This document shows, piece after piece, positions 1 through 9,781 of a DNA stretch of 64,000 nucleotides (position 1 is its first letter; the number at the start of each line of letters is the position of its first letter). The stretch lies in contig NC_080589.1 in the NCBI RefSeq assembly GCF_029962835.1, forward strand, positions 23,240,586 to 23,304,585, written 5' to 3'. A program made the position numbers and the translations under genes. The notes under the pieces are model-generated. The model had not been told where the DNA came from, searched no databases, and saw only the letters and a program-made list of their open reading frames with translations. Source of the stretch: Magnolia sinica. Taxonomy: Eukaryota > Streptophyta > Magnoliopsida > Magnoliales > Magnoliaceae.

Positions 1-1303
1 CCATGCGAGGCAAGTTGAATTTCGGTTGAAACTTGATGATGCACCTAATGCATGGTTTGGATCAATCATTGGTGGGCCATGATCAACACAACTGATGGCG
101 TTTTTCAAACGCGATGCTGGCGGGAAGAAAAGAAGAGAATATTTTCTCCCTTCCCAAACGAGGTCGGGTCAATGCGGCTTGACCGAGCCTCTCAACTCAG
201 TGCACAGCGGGTGCACGCCCCCTTGTGCACTCGCAACTTCAAAAGTGGGATCCACCATAGGGATTTCGACGGATCCACTCCGTCCATTTGCTTTGTAGGG
301 CTTCATTATGACCCTAAATCATGGATGGGGCCGATCCTAAACTTAGGTGGGCCATACAATCTGAATCGTGATCTTTAACTATTGATTACCGTTGTTACGA
401 TGGTTAGATTAATTCCAATCTGAGCATAAACAGTTAAAATGGTCCCAAGGGTCCCTTAGTTGGAAATCAACCATTGGATTATGCACGATATGAGCTAATA
501 TTCATTTAAAACCTAAGTGTTATTGCTACTATATTTTTAATTACATTATTATTACCAAATTTATCATTACTTGTATTAAATATGATGGCTCTTTCTTCAG
601 AAGCTGTATTATACACTTTTACAACTGATTCATCTATATGTACGTATTTATCATACTTATTTTATTTTATTTTGAATCACGGGTTACCCTAAGGGAAGTT
701 GGGAACCTGATGAACTATTTGATCGGTCTGTCTGAGTGGTTGAAGTCCTAGAGTAGATGTCTCTGAAGTCGTGATGGACTGTTTTGAGAACCAATCAAAT
801 GGATAGTTTGATACCTGAATGGGGATTGCTTTCGATGGTCAGATCATCTCAAATTTGAACATCAACGGTCAAAAGACCCTTAGGGATCATCTGTGCATTT
901 GGGATCATCTGTTTCATGTGTTGATAATGCCCTTACTACTATTAAATTCTATAATAATATTACTTGCATTATTATAATGTTATTACTCATTTTTTCTTTG
1001 TACATTATTATTATTATATTTGTATACCTAAATATTTACTTATTTATTTATTTATTCATTTATTTTCATTAGTAGTAGTATTTTACGTAGGACCCGTCCT
1101 TGATTAGAGTCATCCACAGTTTGAACCACGTCTTGTTAAGTTATGTGTCCAAATCCCGGGCATGGCTACCACTTGGTCAGCTTATGGTTAGTTTTACAAT
1201 TCGATGGTCGAGTTATGGAAATTGATCGTTAGATTGATTAATGGAATGTTGTGATTGATTCATAATTTATCTGAGGAGTCCTAATGTAAACGTATGGTCT
1301 ACC
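1..1303. other. AT-rich repeat-derived sequence, no gene
   Basis: No open frame here has a recognisable domain. The first 400 bases carry TGGGCC-type motifs of the kind found in many dispersed repeats of this window. The rest is AT-rich with short runs of TTAT/TTTA. Together with 2431-2881 it may be part of one long Ty3/gypsy LTR whose start lies before the window; I cannot see that start, so this is inference. Confidence 0.4.
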
Positions 1304-2422
1304 TAGGGGTGCACAACTAACCGTTGGAATTGTGTAACCGAACCGGAACCGTTGGATCGGTCCGGTTTGGTCCGGTTCTAAGGTGCTAACGGTCCGGGTC
1401 CGGTTCCGGTTCCTAAATTTTCTGAACTGTTGATTACGGATCAGTTCCGGTTTAGGGTCCTGTAGAACCAAACCGAACCATTGATCTGAACCGTTAACCG
1501 AACCGTTGATCCAAAACGTGACAGGAACTGTGGATCCGAGTTATTATTCTTTTAAAAAAAAAAAAAAACCCTAAGTCGCTAACTCCTTTAGCGCCTACCC
1601 TCTCGCCGTACCCCTGCCCTTTTTAAACGCCCCACCCCTGCCCTCTACCCTCTCTCTTGCTGCCCTCCCTCTGCCCTCTCTCTCTCTCATGTGTTTATCT
1701 AGGCAGCAAAAGCAAGAGATATCAATGACCTTGCCAGATTAAGGGCTAGGATGTAACGGGGCAGCCGTAATTTGTATTAAGGGAGTTGGGTCTTCGACAC
1801 TTCGTATCCTCTTTACGATTCGTCGAGCTCCCCCTACATGGATCCCGAATTTGATTGCCAACAATACGGTAGACCCGATAAGCTATACTTGAATTACAGA
1901 TGGAAGCCAAACGCCAGCGAGCTTCCAAGGTACCATTTCTCTTTTTCCTTGTTTTTTCTTTTTTTCCATGCTCTTGTTCTTACTGTGTAGTGGGACCCAC
2001 ATTCAGATTGGCATAAACCAAAAAAATGCATGGTGGATGGCCGTTGAACTAGCTTCTGGGATTTCCAGGGTGATGGTGGATGCACCATGGGTCCCAGAAT
2101 TCATTACGGTGGATGGCAGCACCTTGGGTTGTAACTGTTCATTGGATCTTGATCTCTTGTAACCTTTTTGTGATGATTGGAGCAGATTATTCTTTTTCTT
2201 CTCTTTCTTCATTTTTTTTCCAAATCTACTAGTGGGGCTGGATTTTAAAAGCCCAGAATCGTGGAACCAATCCGGTACCAAACCGTTCTTCACTGTCCAG
2301 TTCCGGTTCGGCCTAGGGTGTCAACGGTCCGGTTCCAGTTCCAATAGTTGCAGAACCGTTAGGAACAGTTCGGTTCCGGTTTGACCCCAGAACAGGACCG
2401 AACCAACCAGTGTGCACCCCTA
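1304..2422 (+). mobile_element. Non-autonomous hAT-type transposon carrying a captured gene fragment
   Basis: The element is bounded by perfect 11-bp terminal inverted repeats, TAGGGGTGCAC at 1304-1314 and its complement at 2412-2422. It is flanked by an exact 8-bp target duplication, GGTCTACC, at 1296-1303 and 2423-2430. An 8-bp duplication with TAGGGGTG termini is typical of the hAT superfamily. Inside both ends are subterminal arrays of GGTTCCGGTT / AACCGGAACC (about 1325-1520 and 2275-2405), which could serve as transposase-binding repeats. There is no transposase reading frame, so the element would have needed transposase from elsewhere. The interior (about 1690-2230) is not repeat-like and contains a recognisable host exon fragment (1766-1930), followed by sequence resembling the start of its intron. 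The perfect TIRs and TSD suggest fairly recent insertion. Confidence 0.88.
1766..1930 (+). pseudogene. Captured exon fragment of a TBL (trichome birefringence-like) O-acetyltransferase gene
   Basis: Frame +1766 reads the conserved N-terminal TBL signature: [20 protein letters not shown], then [20 protein letters not shown] and [16 protein letters not shown]5 proteins are Golgi polysaccharide O-acetyltransferases, and this block is the PMR5N/TBL domain at the start of the family. The fragment ends at CCAAG|GTACC, a plausible 5' splice site followed by a T-rich intron-like stretch, which fits capture of genomic DNA and not of a spliced transcript. It is dead: TAA at 1778-1780 stands where many family members have Gln, conserved Cys codons are changed (CGT at 1766-1768; Ser in the SSSSP segment and Ala in the KPNAS segment where Cys is usual), and the GDS/DXXH catalytic part is absent. 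It sits wholly inside the hAT element. The frame upstream to about 1700 is partly open but not assignable. Confidence 0.8.
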
Positions 2423-2430
2423 GGTCTACC

Positions 2431-2881
2431 TGATGTTACTAATGAATGACTTGGTTGTAGTGGTCAAGCAATGGATTCCAACATTGAGTGCCATGGCCTG
2501 ATAAATGGTGGATCTAAGGATTCGAGGTTTGATGTTGATAATGGACAGTTTGATCTGTCTATTAAAGTGGTTGGTCTATTAGGGTGGTTGGAATCCTAAA
2601 GATAGAGTTACCTAATGATGTAGTGGTCCATCCTTAAAATTAGCGGATGGACGACCTAATCATGGATATGGATTACATTCAACCGTCGGATTTAGGCTAG
2701 AATGCACGTGAACGTTTGCTCATGCTAGGCTTATATTTATTCTAAATTTGGTTATACGGTAACACCCGAGTATTGGAAAGTACGGGGTGTTACAGGTCAG
2801 TAAGTGACGATGTAGCTAGTTATATAAAAAAAATTTTAAGGATTTTTGACAATCCAAAATAGCAAAAATTCGAGGTGTTAC
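2431..2881 (+). other. Probable 3' end of a Ty3/gypsy LTR
   Basis: This interval contains two LTR-terminus-like strings, GGGGTGTTACAGG near 2785 and GAGGTGTTACA ending at 2881. GGTGTTACA is a common 3' terminus of Tekay/Del-type plant gypsy LTRs, which start TGTAACACC. Immediately after 2881 a copia gag frame begins abruptly in mid-domain, so 2881 looks like the insertion junction of an LTR into an older copia element. The LTR start is not visible in the window. No coding sequence was seen. Confidence 0.45.
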
Positions 2882-3294
2882 AAATGTCATTAATGAGACG
2901 ACTACCGTGAGACTATGGGTGAAGTTGGGGAGCATCTACATGAAGAAGTTGCTCTCTAATCGTCTATATATGAAGAAACAATTATATAATCTAAAGATGA
3001 CGGAAGAGTTGGATCTCTCTAAGAACATTGACGCCTTCAACAAACTGACTTACAAACTAACAAGTGCGGAGGTGAAAATCGATGAAGAAGAAAAATTATA
3101 ATTTTTTTAACATCTCTTCTTGATTCCTATGAGTATTTTGTGGATACTATGTACCATGGTAGGGATACTTTGGACTTTGATACTGTTATCTCATCCCTTC
3201 AGTTGAAGTAATTGAGAAGAAATAACAATGGGGAAGGTGAAATTGTGTGGATTGTCTCCCACGGGACGTGGAAGTTTAGTGGAGATTAGAATTA
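2882..3294 (+). pseudogene. Ty1/copia gag remnant (5' part missing)
   Basis: Translation from 2882 gives NVINETTTVRLWVKLGSIYM followed by KKLLSNRLYMKKQLYNLKM and a segment ending KIDEEEKL, the core pattern of plant copia Gag (UBN2/retrotran_gag). A frameshift near 3100 moves the frame, after which DSYEYFVDTMYHGRDTLDFD and ISSLQLK complete the domain. The N-terminal third is missing because the frame begins at an LTR junction (2881), and the C-terminal part is cut at 3294 by the next insert. It is the same element as the integrase/RT remnant at 4973-6110. Confidence 0.7.
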
Positions 3295-4966
3295 TGATTA
3301 AGTCCTCGAGAGAGGGGTGAATAGGACCACTTAAAAATTATGCACCAATTAAAATTAATTAACACTTACGCTTCCTAGCCAAATGGATCAAATTGCATAT
3401 ACTACAATAGATACAACAAGTTGAGCCACTAGTTTATGTGAGAAATAGATATCTTGTGTATGCATGTGCAATCAAATAAATGGCAGCATACAATCCATTC
3501 ACGTATTCAAATAATTCAACCAATTAAACTCATAAGCATGAATAGAAATGTACACAAATCGCAATTGCAAATACGAGGATATATAGTGGTTCTGCTACTC
3601 GCCTACTCCACTCTCGATGGACACACTCTCCTTAAGTGTATTGGATTTCACCATCTCGGAGGTTTCTAATAGATTTACTTCTAAGCTTTACAATGGCTTT
3701 TAATAGGTTCATCATAAACATTTAGTCCTACACAAGAACCTACATGTATGCACCCGTGTTAGTAGAACACGTACACACCCATGTCGGTGGACCATGTTTT
3801 CACTCATGTGGGTAGCTCCCTCGGAGACTTAGTTGATTTTTTATCAGCTAATCAACAACCACTACCGTCCTAATATAATTCTCTACGTATACTCCTGTCG
3901 GAGGCTCCCATGAAGACTAACATGTACACACCCATGCTTGGTGACGGTCCTGCACAAGAACCTACACGTTTACACTTGTTTCGGTGGCCTATGTATGCAC
4001 CTGTATCTAGTGGCGATACGGTCCTAAACAAGGCTCTACGTGAGTTTGGGTCATAAATGCTATACTTAATCCTACATAAGGAAAGAGTACATAGACTCTA
4101 AAAATGACAATCTTGTTGGATCGATCCTCGTTGTAATGCCTCACTTGAGATGCATCTTCACTTCTTGAATCTGTTTATCTTGTGCTCTCCCGAACTTTGA
4201 TGTCGATCTCTTTCTGCTACAAACGATTAGCTGTCTTGAGGATGTACCTATGAAGTGCCAATATAGTGGGAGAGAGGTTGAATCTCCTACAACTATAGAA
4301 TAGTTGGTTCTAATTGGGGATTCACCTAAATGGGCATTTTATATGCTAATAGACATGAGGATTTACCTATAAGTTTAGTGTCTAATTGTTACAGAATACT
4401 TAAAATAATGTTCTTCTTAAAATGGAGCTTGAAATGCTTATTAGAGTAAAAAATTACTAAGAAGAGAGCATGAATCTCTTTGGGATAGAGCCTAATAGCA
4501 ATGGTAAGACTTGACATATACTAGGGTCTTTAAAACACCAAATTACATAATATGCACTAAGATCTGGTTTCTAATTTTATAGAAAAAGGTTCAAGTGGAT
4601 TTATAATAACTAGCTTCGATCGATCAAGCGACCCATTTGATCAATTGAACCTAATTTGATTATAAGGCAGAAAGCTTCCTGATCACTTCTGCGTACTTTC
4701 AATCAATTAGACTCAATATGTTGATTGATCGGGATTTCTATGAAAACATGATAGAAATCTTAATGGACAATTTTCAGCCATATTTGATCGATTGTGTGAA
4801 GGGTGTTCAATCAATTGAGACTGATCTAGGATTCACTTGATTGATCGACGACTAATCAAACTTGTGCATGTTAGTTTTCTTTCCTTTGCACATGAACTAT
4901 CTGGCACAAGCTAGATGACTAAGTATTTTCCTATTTAGAATAAGTCATCTAGGGTAGGTTGTTTTG
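3295..4966 (-). mobile_element. Probable solo LTR of a SIRE/Maximus-like copia element
   Basis: The insert separates copia gag from copia integrase. It begins near a GTCCTCGAGAGAGGGGTGAATAGG-type edge, closely resembling the TCCTAGAGG..GGTGAATAGG edge of the full copia element at 16495 and 25356. It shares other LTR landmarks with that element, such as ATAGTGGTTC followed by ACTCCACTC. A 6-bp direct repeat GAATTA occurs at 3289-3294 and 4967-4972 and may be the target duplication, although the right end lacks a canonical CA. The 3' half contains many quasi-palindromic GATCGATC/GATTGATCG/GATCAATTG motifs. No coding frame of note. Confidence 0.5.
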
Positions 4967-4972
4967 GAATTA

Positions 4973-6110
4973 AATGGGGGTCTAGGGCTAGGATTACCAT
5001 GACACCTCGTGAAAACATAAATCTGATATTTTTGCCACTTTCAAAACATTGAAGGCAATGATAAAAAAAAATAAACAAGGTAAAAGTTGAAAATTCTGAG
5101 GACAAACAATGACGAAGAGTTTACTTCTAAGGAATGTATTCAGTATTGTAAAGATGAGGGGATCATGAGGCAAAACACAATACGGCATAGACCAGAGCAG
5201 AATGGTGTGACTGAACATATGAATCAGACTCTTTGTTGAATAATGATAGATTAGGCAAGGAGCTATGGGCTGAGGCCATAAACATGAATTGCTATTTAGT
5301 TGATCAATCTTTATCTACACCAATTGATTGTAAAATTTCAGAAGAAATATGGAGTGGTTAGGAAGTTGACTACTTAGGACTACATATATTTGCTTGTGAT
5401 GATTACTCTCATGTACCTTCAGTTGATAGAGAGTTAGACTAAAGGGTGAAAAAGTATACTTTTGACAGCTATGGTGATAGGGTGAAAGGATATAGACTTT
5501 ATGACCAAATTTCATGCAAGATCATATTTAGTCCGAACGTTAAATTTGATGAGGGTTCCTTGTTCCGGTAAGATGAGTACAAGAAAATGAAAAAAAAATC
5601 AACAATTGATGGTGAAACGGACAAAGGTGAAACTCTTGAAGAAGATAAGTCACATTAGAGGTATAGGAAGAGGTGGCTACACCACCAATAAGGAGAAATC
5701 CACCGAGAGATTACAGAGTATCGTTGAGATACAAGCATAACTCGAACATTGCATTTTCTCTCATTAAGGATGGGGGGATTCATTTACTTTTTAGGAAGCT
5801 CTAGAAGACAGATGCAAAGAAGTGGACGATGGCGATGCATGATGAGATGATCTCTCTATACAAGAAAGAAACATGAGAGCTGGCGGAGCTATCCATTGGG
5901 TGGAAAGTGATTGGTGCAAGTGAATTTTTTGGAAGAATATAGATAGGTAAAAGGTGAGATTGGTTGCGAAGGGCTATGCTCAGAAAGGAGTCGACTTCAC
6001 TGAGATATTCACGCCTATGGTCAAGCATGTATCTATCATATTCATATTAGCATTGGTTGCCTAAAATAATTTGGATTTACAGTAATTAGATGTAAAGACT
6101 ACGTTTCTAT
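4973..6110 (+). pseudogene. Ty1/copia integrase and reverse-transcriptase remnant
   Basis: Starting near 4993 the translation gives late integrase-core sequence (KSDIFATFKTLKAMI, then KILRTNNDEEFTSKEC, then HRPEQNGVTEHMNQTL). This is followed by the integrase C-terminal stretch (ELWAEAINMNCYLVDQSL, and VKGYRLYDQISCKIIFSPNV). From about 5700 the RT N-terminus appears (NIAFSLIKDGG; DAKKWTMAMHDEMISL; then GYAQKEGVDFTEIFTPMVKH). Several stops and frameshifts make it non-functional. Protease, the HHCC zinc region and the first part of the integrase are missing. The frame is cut at 6110 in the conserved RT motif reading LDVKTTFL, exactly where the CACTA terminus begins, so the rest of RT and RNase H should lie beyond the far end of that element. 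Confidence 0.75.
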
Positions 6111-6129
6111 CACTATAAGAAATACCCCT

Positions 6130-6990
6130 TTTAGCGACGAAAATTTTCGTCGCTAAAAGTCAGATTTTAGTAGCTAAATACATTTAGCGACGAAAATTTT
6201 CGTCGCTAAAAAAACTATACAAGACTTTTAGCAGCGAAAATTTTCACTGCTAAAAATTCATTACTTTTAGCGACAAAAGTTATTGTCGCCAAAAAAACTA
6301 TACAAGACTTTTTTCGCTGCTAAAAGTATTATTCAGTTTTTAGCAACGAATATTGTCGTCACAAAAAACATATACAATACTTTTAGCAGCGAAAATTTTC
6401 GCTGCTAAAAATTCATTACTTGTAGCGACAAAAATTTTCGTCATAAAAAAACTGTACAAGACTTTCAGCAGCGAAAATTTTCACTGCTAAAAGTAGTTTA
6501 GTTGTTAGCGACGAATAGTTTCGTCGCAAAAAAAAACTATACAAGACGTTTAGCAACGAAAAGTTTCGCTGCTAAAAATTCGTTCCTTTCTAGCGACGAT
6601 AATTTCGTTGCAAAAAAAACTGTACAAGACTTTTAGCAGTGAAAATTTTCGCTGCTAAAAATAGTTCAGTTTTTAGCGACGAACATTTTCGTCATAAAAA
6701 AAAACTATACAAGACTTTTAGCTGCAAAAAGTTTCGCTGCTAAAAATTCGTTCCTTTTTAGCAATGATAATTTTCGTCGGTAAAAAACCTTTACATGACC
6801 TTTAGCAGCGAAAGTTTTCGTTGCCAAAAAATTCGTTACACATTTAGCAACGAACATTTTCGTCGCTAAAAAACTTTACAAGCCTTTTTAGCAGTGAATA
6901 TTTTCGCTGCTAAAAATAAATTACAATACTTTTAGCTACGAAAATTTTCGTTACTAAAAGTCTTTTAAAAAAAAATAAAAAAATATGCCT
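6130..6990. repeat. CACTA subterminal repeats, left field
   Basis: Roughly 25 short palindromes of the form TTTTAGC-GACG-AAAATTTT-CGTC-GCTAAAA occur about every 50-75 bases, separated by AT-rich spacers such as AAACTATACAAGAC. Two stem types largely alternate, AGCGACG/CGTCGCT and AGCAGCG/CGCTGCT. Such subterminal arrays bind the transposase-encoded protein (TnpA in En/Spm). The dense palindromy would let either strand fold. Imperfect copies increase toward the inner edge. Confidence 0.9.
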
Positions 6991-7055
6991 CTTAAAATTC
7001 CGCACAAAATTCCTGATATTTGCCGGTGTAATTGGGCACAAAAGTGGGCCCCATC

Positions 7056-7058
<3 letters not shown>

Positions 7059-7127
<69 letters not shown>
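7059..7127. repeat. (TA)n microsatellite, about 34 units
   Basis: An uninterrupted TA dinucleotide run between the left subterminal field and the tail of the Ptta gene. The corresponding right-arm position (63205-63218) has only a short ATATATTATATAAC, so the run expanded on the left side. Confidence 0.95.
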
Positions 7128-7129
<2 letters not shown>

Positions 7130-7213
7130 CATCATATTCACATTCACATCCATCTAATTAAATTAACCCAAACCCAAACATAAACTACATTCATCCAAAC
7201 ACAAACAATCTTA
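7122..7213 (-). repeat. Left copy of inverted terminal tail
   Basis: Bases 7122-7155 are an exact reverse complement of 63177-63210 (34 of 34 by eye). Bases 7175-7213 match the complement of 63093-63131 with two differences. Both copies lie just inside the subterminal palindrome fields, so the terminal inverted similarity of the CACTA element extends well beyond its short TIR. Confidence 0.85.
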
Positions 7214-7264
7214 TCCGCATCACATTCATTCAAAACTTAATATAATAAACAAATATATAAAAAA

Positions 7265-8986
7265 TCACACAGATGAAGGCGGAGGTGCTGGGGCATCAGT
7301 GGGTAAGCGTGCAGCGATAACCTGAAACGTCTCCATCATCTGTCGCTTATGCTCCACCCGCATCTCCTCCATCCTCCTCTCTTGCTCCTCCCTCTGCCTC
7401 ACCAGCTGATCGTTCATCCTCCTCTCCTACTCCTCCCTCTGCCTCGCCAGCTCCTCCTCCATCCTCCTCTCCTGCTCCTCCCTCTGCCTCATTTACTCCT
7501 CCCTCTGTCTGTCCAGCTGATCTTTGATGTCATCGACGACGACCCGTAGCTGCTGAACCTCTCTCTCTGCAGTATCAGCTCGCCGTACGGCGCTGTCGCC
7601 AACGACGATGGATCGGCTGGAGGCAGCTCTAGCAGGTGCTATGAGCTTGGCACCATGGCCAAACCCATGCACATATCCAGAACGGGTGCCAAGCACCTGA
7701 CTCAGGATCTCTGGCTCACTCTGCTGAGTACCATCGGGAGTGGGCTGACTGCGTAAGGTGTTCATCTCCTCCTGTAATGAAAACATATGAATTTTCATAA
7801 TAAATGACATTATTATAATTTAATGCAAATAAATTTTACAATGTAAGGATCTTTACCTAAATCTCGCTGGCTCTAGGATGTACCCAAGATCATGTCGCCT
7901 GCCGACAGTGAGTCCCTTTGTAGAAGTCTACTGGTCCAAGCTCCTGGCCAGTGACGGAATCTCGCTGCGCAATCGAAAAGACAATACAATTAATATAAAT
8001 GCATGGAAAGAATATATAAACGTAATAATTACCAGTACTTTCTTACCATGTCGTGACGAAGTCGTACAAATGACTTTGAACCAGCTACGTGGTTCACTTC
8101 TAACTTTCCTCTATTGTCAGAATTTATTTTGCTTCTCTTCTGAACACGTTATTCATAATACATTGTTATTAATTACAAATTTAATTATTACGTTAAGATA
8201 TCATAAATATGTAAATATTACCTGAAAAGAATCAGACGAAAACCTATCGCAGAGTATCCGCCAGTCCTCATCGGTCACGTGCAGCGGTGCGGACTGTACG
8301 GCCTCCTCGTGGCTCATGCACCACTTGTATTACCGGTGTAACTTACTGCGGTAATCCTTTAACCGCTCCTTCATCATGTCATCGACGGCATGGGAGATGT
8401 GCGGAACACTCAAATCCAAGTCAAATTTATCCTGCAGTTTCGTAAATAATAGATTAAGATAATAAACTTATTAAGAAAATAACTTAACTGTAAATGAACT
8501 TTTATAAAATAAATTTTAATTTACTAAAATTTACCTGAAGGCGCTGACGGATGAGCTGCCGCACATCATCTGTCATGTCTCCTCAATGGGGAGTGGTGGG
8601 GGGGATCAGAGATCGGCATAAGACACCGACCTCCGACGTAAACAACATGGCATTGTTCCCAATAGGTCTAATGCAGTCCTGTGGGAACTCTACGGTCACC
8701 CTACCCTCACGCGTAAGTCGCTCTAAAAGCAACCCACGCGTGGGTCCACGTCCTCGTCGGCTGGTCGACGACGTTGTTGCAAAAGAAATATGTAAGTTTA
8801 AACATAAACATAAATCATTAAAAGAAATATACTCTTAGACTTACATGCAGTGCCCGGTGTATGCACGACTGAGGGATCAGACGCCTGCGATGCAACATGT
8901 GACGGCGATGCTGGCTCCGTCACTTCACGAGTAGAAGGGGTAGATCCAGTGCGCGAACGATGTACTCTCCCACCTGGTGCCATCAC
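7265..8986 (-). pseudogene. CACTA Ptta/TNPA-like transposase gene (Transposase_24 family), six exons, decayed
   Basis: Read on the minus strand, a six-exon model is visible: 8986-8845, about 8761-8535, 8431-8222, 8139-8047, 7964-7857 and 7771-7265. Most junctions have GT..AG ends, and those between exons 2 and 6 are phase 0. Exon 2 holds RRGRGPTRGLLLERLTREGR, exon 3 DKFDLDLSVPHISHAVDDMM, exon 4 HVAGSKSFVRLRHDM, exon 5 GQELGPVDFYKGTH, and exon 6 EEMNTLRSQ with LSQVLGTRSGYVHGFGHG, then a long Arg/Glu/Gln coiled coil. This is the domain order of the plant Ptta/En/Spm accessory transposase, which binds element ends. It is inactivated by stops at 8583-8585, 8330-8332, 7890-7892, 7857-7859, 7493-7495 and 7427-7429. 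The exon 2 acceptor is unclear because the expected AG reads AA. The gene lies 3' of TNP2, as is usual for CACTA elements. Confidence 0.82.
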
Positions 8987-9258
8987 TAAATATGTGCGAA
9001 CTACGAACTTATAAATTTAAACAATGTCAATACAAGTGGAATATATTAAAACATTGTACAAGTAGTGTTGACGGTACAATACATGTGTTTATGCTTAGAG
9101 AGATGATTAAAATATGATTAGACCATTACACTATAATGCAAGCAGAATATAATAAAACTGTAAACTTTAATCTATAATCATTGAAAATTTCATTATACAT
9201 TATCATTCTATATTAAATATACATATTTTGTTGTAATACGAAACAACTTTGAGGTAAA
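8987..9258. other. Intergenic spacer between CACTA ORFs
   Basis: AT-rich spacer of about 270 bases between the first exon of the Ptta gene (start at 8986) and the small ORF ending at 9259. It could contain the Ptta promoter or 5' leader; no motif stood out. Confidence 0.4.
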
Positions 9259-9651
9259 CTATCCGAAGTACTCCTTGCGTAAGCTATCGTATGCTTCAAA
9301 AACATATATCATTTCGTGCAAAGCACTCGACATATTTACAGCCAAAATGCCAGTCACAATAGGAGATATCTGATGTCTTGGGACTCCATTCAGATGTGCA
9401 AGTGACAGAGTCGTATCTTCCATATCTCGTTTCCTACGGTTATATATCTCCATCAGCCCTGAAATTTCTTTAAGATAGTATAATCTTTCGTCTGAGTCAT
9501 TGTCGATATATTCCACTCTACACTCATTGACCAGACTGGGTATCTCTATGGCCCTAACAGAAGAAGATAGGATCGAAACATCCATCTGTAACAGCTGATG
9601 AAGTATGTTGCGTGATTCTGCTACGCTCCGGTTTAAGGAGGACATGATCAG
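9259..9651 (-). CDS. Unrecognised small ORF inside the CACTA element
   Basis: An uninterrupted minus-strand frame of about 130 codons starts with ATG at 9651 (MSSLNRSVAESRNILHQLLQ). The frame also runs back to an AG acceptor-like site (TTTGCAG) at about 9666, so it may be an internal exon and not a complete gene. It ends EAYDSLRKEYFG before a stop at 9259. The protein is mostly helical in appearance with a Leu/Ile-rich first half. I do not recognise a domain. It lies between TNP2 (ending 9782) and the Ptta gene (starting 8986), and unlike both it has no internal stop. It could be the N-terminal exon of an alternative Ptta transcript, an additional 3' exon of TNP2, or an extra element-encoded protein. 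Confidence 0.5.
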   Translation of the reverse strand: MIMSSLNRSVAESRNILHQLLQMDVSILSSSVRAIEIPSLVNECRVEYIDNDSDERLYYLKEISGLMEIYNRRKRDMEDTTLSLAHLNGVPRHQISPIVTGILAVNMSSALHEMIYVFEAYDSLRKEYFG

Positions 9652-9781
9652 AAATTGACTCAACTGCAAATGTGGATTATAAACAAGTCAATAAAAAGAA
9701 TTAATCATGACTTGTAATTTTCATGTATACATGGAATACATAAATTATTTGAATTAAAAAATGACATGTAAATCATGTGTA

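Noticed and set aside
52-378. 108-codon plus-strand ORF at the window start
   Set aside because: Composed of TGGGCC-type dispersed-repeat sequence; no domain, no splice or promoter support.
1238-1471. Minus-strand ORF rich in Arg/Asn/Thr
   Set aside because: Translation of the GGTTCCGGTT subterminal repeat of the hAT element.
6130-6990. CRISPR-like array (regularly spaced palindromes)
   Set aside because: Spacers are similar to each other, the repeats are diverged palindromes next to a CACTA terminus, and the context is a plant genome.
7349-7549. Plus-strand Leu/Pro/His-rich ORF
   Set aside because: It is the antisense of the Arg/Glu coiled-coil tail of the Ptta gene.
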